Source of the DNA: CAZUQA01 sp964622375
Lineage (GTDB): Bacteria; Bacillota_I; Bacilli_A; Erysipelotrichales; Erysipelotrichaceae
Direction of reading: 5' to 3'
NCBI GenBank assembly: GCA_964622375.1
Contig: CAZUQA010000087.1
Coordinates: 1 to 62,407, forward strand
DNA length: 62,407 nucleotides
The notes under the pieces are model-generated. The model was not told where the DNA came from and ran no database searches. It worked only from the letters and a program-made list of their open reading frames with translations. Shown in pieces: positions 59,956 through 62,407 of this stretch (within the stretch, counting starts at the first letter, position 1; each line of letters starts with the position of its first letter). Made by a program: the position numbers and the translations under genes.

Positions 59956-60562
59956 AGGTAAAAATCTCGAAGATTTACTAAAAACCGTCGCTAAAGAGAA
60001 ACAATGTGAAGTTGAAGATTTAACTTACTATGTCTTAGAAGAAAAATCCGGGATGTTTGGCTTGGGTAAGCAAATAGTAGCGGAGATCTACGATTTAGCC
60101 GATGTCCGCGACTTCATCGAAGCTTATTTAGTGAAGTTTTTTGATGGCTTACAGCTTGATGTTGATATTACAGTGAATCGCAATAATGATGCTTTTAAGG
60201 TAATGTTGAATGCCGAGAACAACGCCATGTTGATTGGTAAAAACGGCAGTACCTTACAAGCTCTCAATACCGTAGTGCGAGCAGCGACCAATGCCGAGTT
60301 TAAACGACGTTTCTACATCTTGATAGACATCAACAACTACAAGTCAGAGCGTTATGATAAAATTAAGCATCTGGCAAAAAGAGTAGCGCAAACCGTACAG
60401 AAAACCAGGATACCGGCGAAACTGGATCCCATGCCCAATGATGAAAGAAGAATCATTCATCAATACCTCAATGAAATGAAAAACATCAGAACCATTTCTG
60501 AAGGGGAAGGCAACTATCGTTACTTGAGAATCATCTATGATGAAAACAAAGAAGTGGAATAG
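59942..60562 (+). CDS. khpB: RNA-binding protein Jag (KhpB/EloR)
   Basis: RNA-binding protein that partners with KhpA and influences cell elongation, 206 aa. Jag-N domain (about 1-50, EEKSGMFGLGKQ), KH domain with LIGKNGSTLQALNTVVR (about 97-113) and R3H domain with NDERRIIHQYLNEM (about 164-177). It follows yidC with overlap, the conserved order. mnmE, its usual downstream neighbour, is about 50 kb away in this window. A terminator overlaps its stop codon. Confidence 0.95.
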   Translation: MKKYEGKNLEDLLKTVAKEKQCEVEDLTYYVLEEKSGMFGLGKQIVAEIYDLADVRDFIEAYLVKFFDGLQLDVDITVNRNNDAFKVMLNAENNAMLIGKNGSTLQALNTVVRAATNAEFKRRFYILIDINNYKSERYDKIKHLAKRVAQTVQKTRIPAKLDPMPNDERRIIHQYLNEMKNIRTISEGEGNYRYLRIIYDENKEVE

Positions 60563-60573
60563 CACTTCTTTTT
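60549..60573 (+). terminator. Terminator overlapping the jag stop
   Basis: AAGAAGTG/CACTTCTT stem (60549-60556 with 60563-60570), the loop containing the TAG stop, followed by T's; it also abuts the azlD stop on the other strand. Confidence 0.7.
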
Positions 60574-60899
60574 CATGACAACAGTTGTAAAAAGACCATA
60601 TAACAAAGCGTACCACCCAAAATACTGAGCAATACTTGTTTTTTCCATAGATGCAAAACAACAATAAAGGAAATAGCGATAAGGGTTGAAATTGTATTAC
60701 GACTTAAATCAAAATTTAAGTCTTTTAAACAGTAAACTACCAGAATAGCTAAAGTCGCTGGTGGCAATACTCCAGAAAGGTATTTGATGAAATTTGGTAG
60801 TTTTTCACTGTTATGAAACAACAGAAAAGGTAAGAATCTGGTGATTTGGGTGGCCAGCACGATAACTGCGACAGTGATGGTGATCTGCAGAGTGCTCAT
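60573..60899 (-). CDS. azlD: Branched-chain amino acid exporter subunit AzlD
   Basis: Small subunit of the AzlCD/YgaZH-type branched-chain amino acid exporter, 108 aa with three or four hydrophobic segments and the family-typical FLPFLLFHN and SGVLPPATLAILVVYCL. The start overlaps the azlC stop (ATGA), so the pair is coupled. Confidence 0.88.
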   Translation of the reverse strand: MSTLQITITVAVIVLATQITRFLPFLLFHNSEKLPNFIKYLSGVLPPATLAILVVYCLKDLNFDLSRNTISTLIAISFIVVLHLWKKQVLLSILGGTLCYMVFLQLLS

Positions 60900-61588
60900 G
60901 ACTTTGAACCTGCCTTTTTGTAGCTGATGTAGAAGTAGATAAGCAGCAAAATCATAGTAGGAATCATGAAGTACTTAGCTGTAAAGATAACTAAACTAAG
61001 TGATGAAGCGATTAAACCAACAATTACTGATAGCCGGTTTTTACTTTTCAACCATTGATCTAGTAATAGTACGACAAACAAAGCCGTCAAGACAAAATCC
61101 AAACCTTCAATATTGAAATGAGTAAAGCTACCAATGATTCCACCAAGCGTAGCCGAAAATACCCAATAGCTTTGGTTTAGTAAAGTAATAAAGAAGACAA
61201 ACCACGTATTGTCAATATCTTTAGGAGAATCGATTACCGAGTTGATAGAGAAAGTTTCATCACATAAGCCATAGATTAAATAGAACTTTTTCCACCCGGT
61301 TTTGCGATACTTTTCCAGTAGTGGAATACCATAGAATAAATGGCGCCCATTGATTAGTAAAGTCAAAAAGAAGGCAGCAAGAGGATCAAAAGGCAATAAT
61401 AACAGATTAGCCGTCATAATCTCCATAGAACCGGCAAAGATGAAAAGGCTCATCAAAGTTGCATAATAAAAAGGAAAACCCAAACGACTCATCAAAAAGC
61501 CATATGAGGATCCCAAAACGAAAAAGCCGGCGAATATCGGTAAAGTATAAGGGAAAGCGGCTTTTAAGGCTTCTCTTTTTCTATCCAT
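60896..61588 (-). CDS. azlC: Branched-chain amino acid exporter subunit AzlC
   Basis: Large subunit of the AzlCD exporter, 230 aa with about six to eight membrane segments. Family features: AFPYTLPIFAGFFVLGSSYGFL at the start (residues 9-30) is read in parts, FAGSMEIMTANLL (about 51-63), INGRHLFYGIPLL (about 79-91) and LCDETFS. Exports branched-chain amino acids or imports analogues. It is inverted relative to the flanking housekeeping genes, between jag and pth. Confidence 0.88.
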   Translation of the reverse strand: MDRKREALKAAFPYTLPIFAGFFVLGSSYGFLMSRLGFPFYYATLMSLFIFAGSMEIMTANLLLLPFDPLAAFFLTLLINGRHLFYGIPLLEKYRKTGWKKFYLIYGLCDETFSINSVIDSPKDIDNTWFVFFITLLNQSYWVFSATLGGIIGSFTHFNIEGLDFVLTALFVVLLLDQWLKSKNRLSVIVGLIASSLSLVIFTAKYFMIPTMILLLIYFYISYKKAGSKS

Positions 61589-61669
61589 AGACTTGATTTA
61601 TTATCTTACTTGCCACCAAACAAAGTCAATAGCGATTTAGAGATGGCAGAGAAAAGGCAGCAGATGTTG

Positions 61670-61675
61670 TATAAT
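61670..61675 (+). promoter_or_regulatory. -10 element predicting a leaderless pth mRNA
   Basis: TATAAT (61670-61675), six bases before the A of the pth ATG (61682), so transcription would begin on the start codon. No -35 at the right spacing is evident. Confidence 0.4.
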
Positions 61676-61681
61676 AGGAAC

Positions 61682-62245
61682 ATGAAAATGATAATCGGTT
61701 TAGGCAATCCCGGCGCCAAATACAAAGCCACCCGCCATAATATTGGTTTTATGGTAGTTGATGCTTTGATGGAAAAGTTGAGAATTAAACTTGACCAAAG
61801 AAAATTCCAAGCTGAATATGCTTTAGTGACTATAAACCAAGAGAAGGTGCTAATCGCCAAGCCCTTAACTTTTATGAATAACTGCGGTGAAGCAATCGCT
61901 TCCTTAATGCGTTATTATCAAATCCTTAGCGAAGACATAATAGTTATTTACGATGATGTTGATTTGCCATGCGGCAAATTGCGTTTACGCAGCCAGGGAA
62001 ACTCGGGAGGGCATAACGGCATTAAATCAATAATTAAACACAGTGGTACTAAAGATTTCAAAAGAATAAGAATTGGTATTGATAAAGATCCGTTGATAGT
62101 AACAGCCGACTATGTACTAGGTAAACCAAACACCGGACAGAAAAAACTACTAAAGCTGGCGATTGTTTTGGCGGCAGATGCTGCTTACGAATTTATTGAT
62201 ACAGATTTCAATTTAGTTATGAACAAATACAACACTCATGAATAA
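61682..62245 (+). CDS. pth: Peptidyl-tRNA hydrolase
   Basis: Frees tRNA from dropped-off peptidyl-tRNA, 187 aa. Motifs: MIIGLGNPGAKY (3-14), ATRHNIGF (about 16-23, with the catalytic His), KPLTFMNNCGEA (about 61-72), IYDDVDLPCGKLRLR (about 90-104) and SGGHNGIKSII (about 110-120). ATG 61682 matches the family N-terminus; the in-frame ATG at 61610 would add 24 unrelated residues. pth-mfd order is that of Bacillus. The stop overlaps the mfd start by 8 nt. Confidence 0.95.
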   Translation: MKMIIGLGNPGAKYKATRHNIGFMVVDALMEKLRIKLDQRKFQAEYALVTINQEKVLIAKPLTFMNNCGEAIASLMRYYQILSEDIIVIYDDVDLPCGKLRLRSQGNSGGHNGIKSIIKHSGTKDFKRIRIGIDKDPLIVTADYVLGKPNTGQKKLLKLAIVLAADAAYEFIDTDFNLVMNKYNTHE

Positions 62246-62407
62246 TTTACTGAAACTCTTAGGAGCCAGTCAGTTAGCTCAAAGCTTTCTCAAAAAACAG
62301 GAGTTAGCTAATCTCAGTATCAATCAGGAGGCCTTAACTTTAGCGGGCGCCTTTTTTACGACAGCTGACGACATTGTAGTAGTTAAAGAGGACCTCTACA
62401 GTGCGCA
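62238..62407 (+). CDS. mfd: Transcription-repair coupling factor Mfd, N-terminal fragment (cut by window end)
   Basis: The first 56 residues of a gene that starts inside the end of pth and runs off the right edge. The N-terminal ~50 residues (LTLAGAFFTTADDIVVVKEDLYSA) match the start of Mfd, in which a UvrB-like domain begins the translocase that removes stalled RNA polymerase and recruits UvrA. The pth-mfd order supports the call. The helicase motifs lie outside the window. Confidence 0.75.
   Translation, partial: MNNLLKLLGASQLAQSFLKKQELANLSINQEALTLAGAFFTTADDIVVVKEDLYSA

Noticed and set aside
61610..61681. Upstream ATG for pth
   Set aside because: Adds 24 residues absent from the family and has no SD; the second start matches the conserved N-terminus.
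1..62407. CRISPR arrays, tRNA or rRNA genes, insertion sequences, prophage
   Set aside because: None could be recognised; no repeat-spacer series, cloverleaf, transposase or structural phage gene was seen. The DUF5131 gene alone is not evidence of a prophage.

Overview
The window looks like a chromosomal segment of a low-GC Gram-positive bacterium (Bacillota). Evidence: an AT-rich sequence, strong Shine-Dalgarno sites on most genes, TGA used as stop, a Noc/ParA/ParB set, mannose-family PTS genes, a tandem glycine riboswitch, and a wall-anchored surface protein. A desulfoferrodoxin points to an anaerobe. The sporulation genes that normally sit between ksgA and glmU in Bacillus (yabG, sspF, spoVG) are absent, so a non-spore-former such as an Erysipelotrichia-like lineage is plausible. 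That taxonomic guess is inference.

Layout. 1-15.8 kb is a dense, co-oriented housekeeping block: metG (cut by the left edge), a HAD phosphatase, flotillin, mnmG, rsmG, noc, parA, parB, mnmE, tatD, a 3D-domain protein, rnmV, rsmA, ispE, glmU, prs. 15.8-19.2 kb holds a CofE-like protein, ychF and degV. 19.7-26.3 kb is one giant secreted surface protein with an NPNTG sorting signal. 26.4-30.7 kb is the glycine cleavage operon (gcvT, gcvH, gcvPA, gcvPB) behind a tandem glycine riboswitch and terminator. 31-39 kb is mixed: GntR regulator, PHP phosphoesterase, lipoprotein, deoC, GNAT, a Phd/Doc toxin-antitoxin islet, a medium-chain dehydrogenase, desulfoferrodoxin, a DUF5131 protein and a small membrane protein.

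39.4-55.3 kb is an accessory carbohydrate region. It contains an enolase-superfamily dehydratase, a DeoR repressor, a creatininase-family hydrolase, a mannose-family PTS split into IIC-IID and IIA-IIB halves, NanE, two cytosolic neutral-ceramidase-family hydrolases, an M20 dipeptidase, an MFS transporter and a cupin phosphoglucose isomerase, plus an inverted pair coding a membrane M28-like protein and a second membrane protein. My best reading is uptake of an N-acylated amino sugar or sugar-amide, with de-amidation in the cytoplasm. No nagA or nagB is present, and the substrate is unknown. This is the strongest candidate for an undescribed system.

55.4-58.5 kb encodes a three-gene GlpABC-like FAD/iron-sulfur oxidoreductase. 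58.5-60.6 kb is rpmH-rnpA-yidC-jag, followed by inverted azlC-azlD and finally pth and the start of mfd (cut by the right edge). The classical origin cluster (rpmH-rnpA-yidC-jag-mnmE-mnmG-rsmG-noc-parA-parB) is therefore broken into two co-oriented pieces about 50 kb apart. No dnaA, oriC, rRNA, tRNA, CRISPR array or insertion sequence was recognised.
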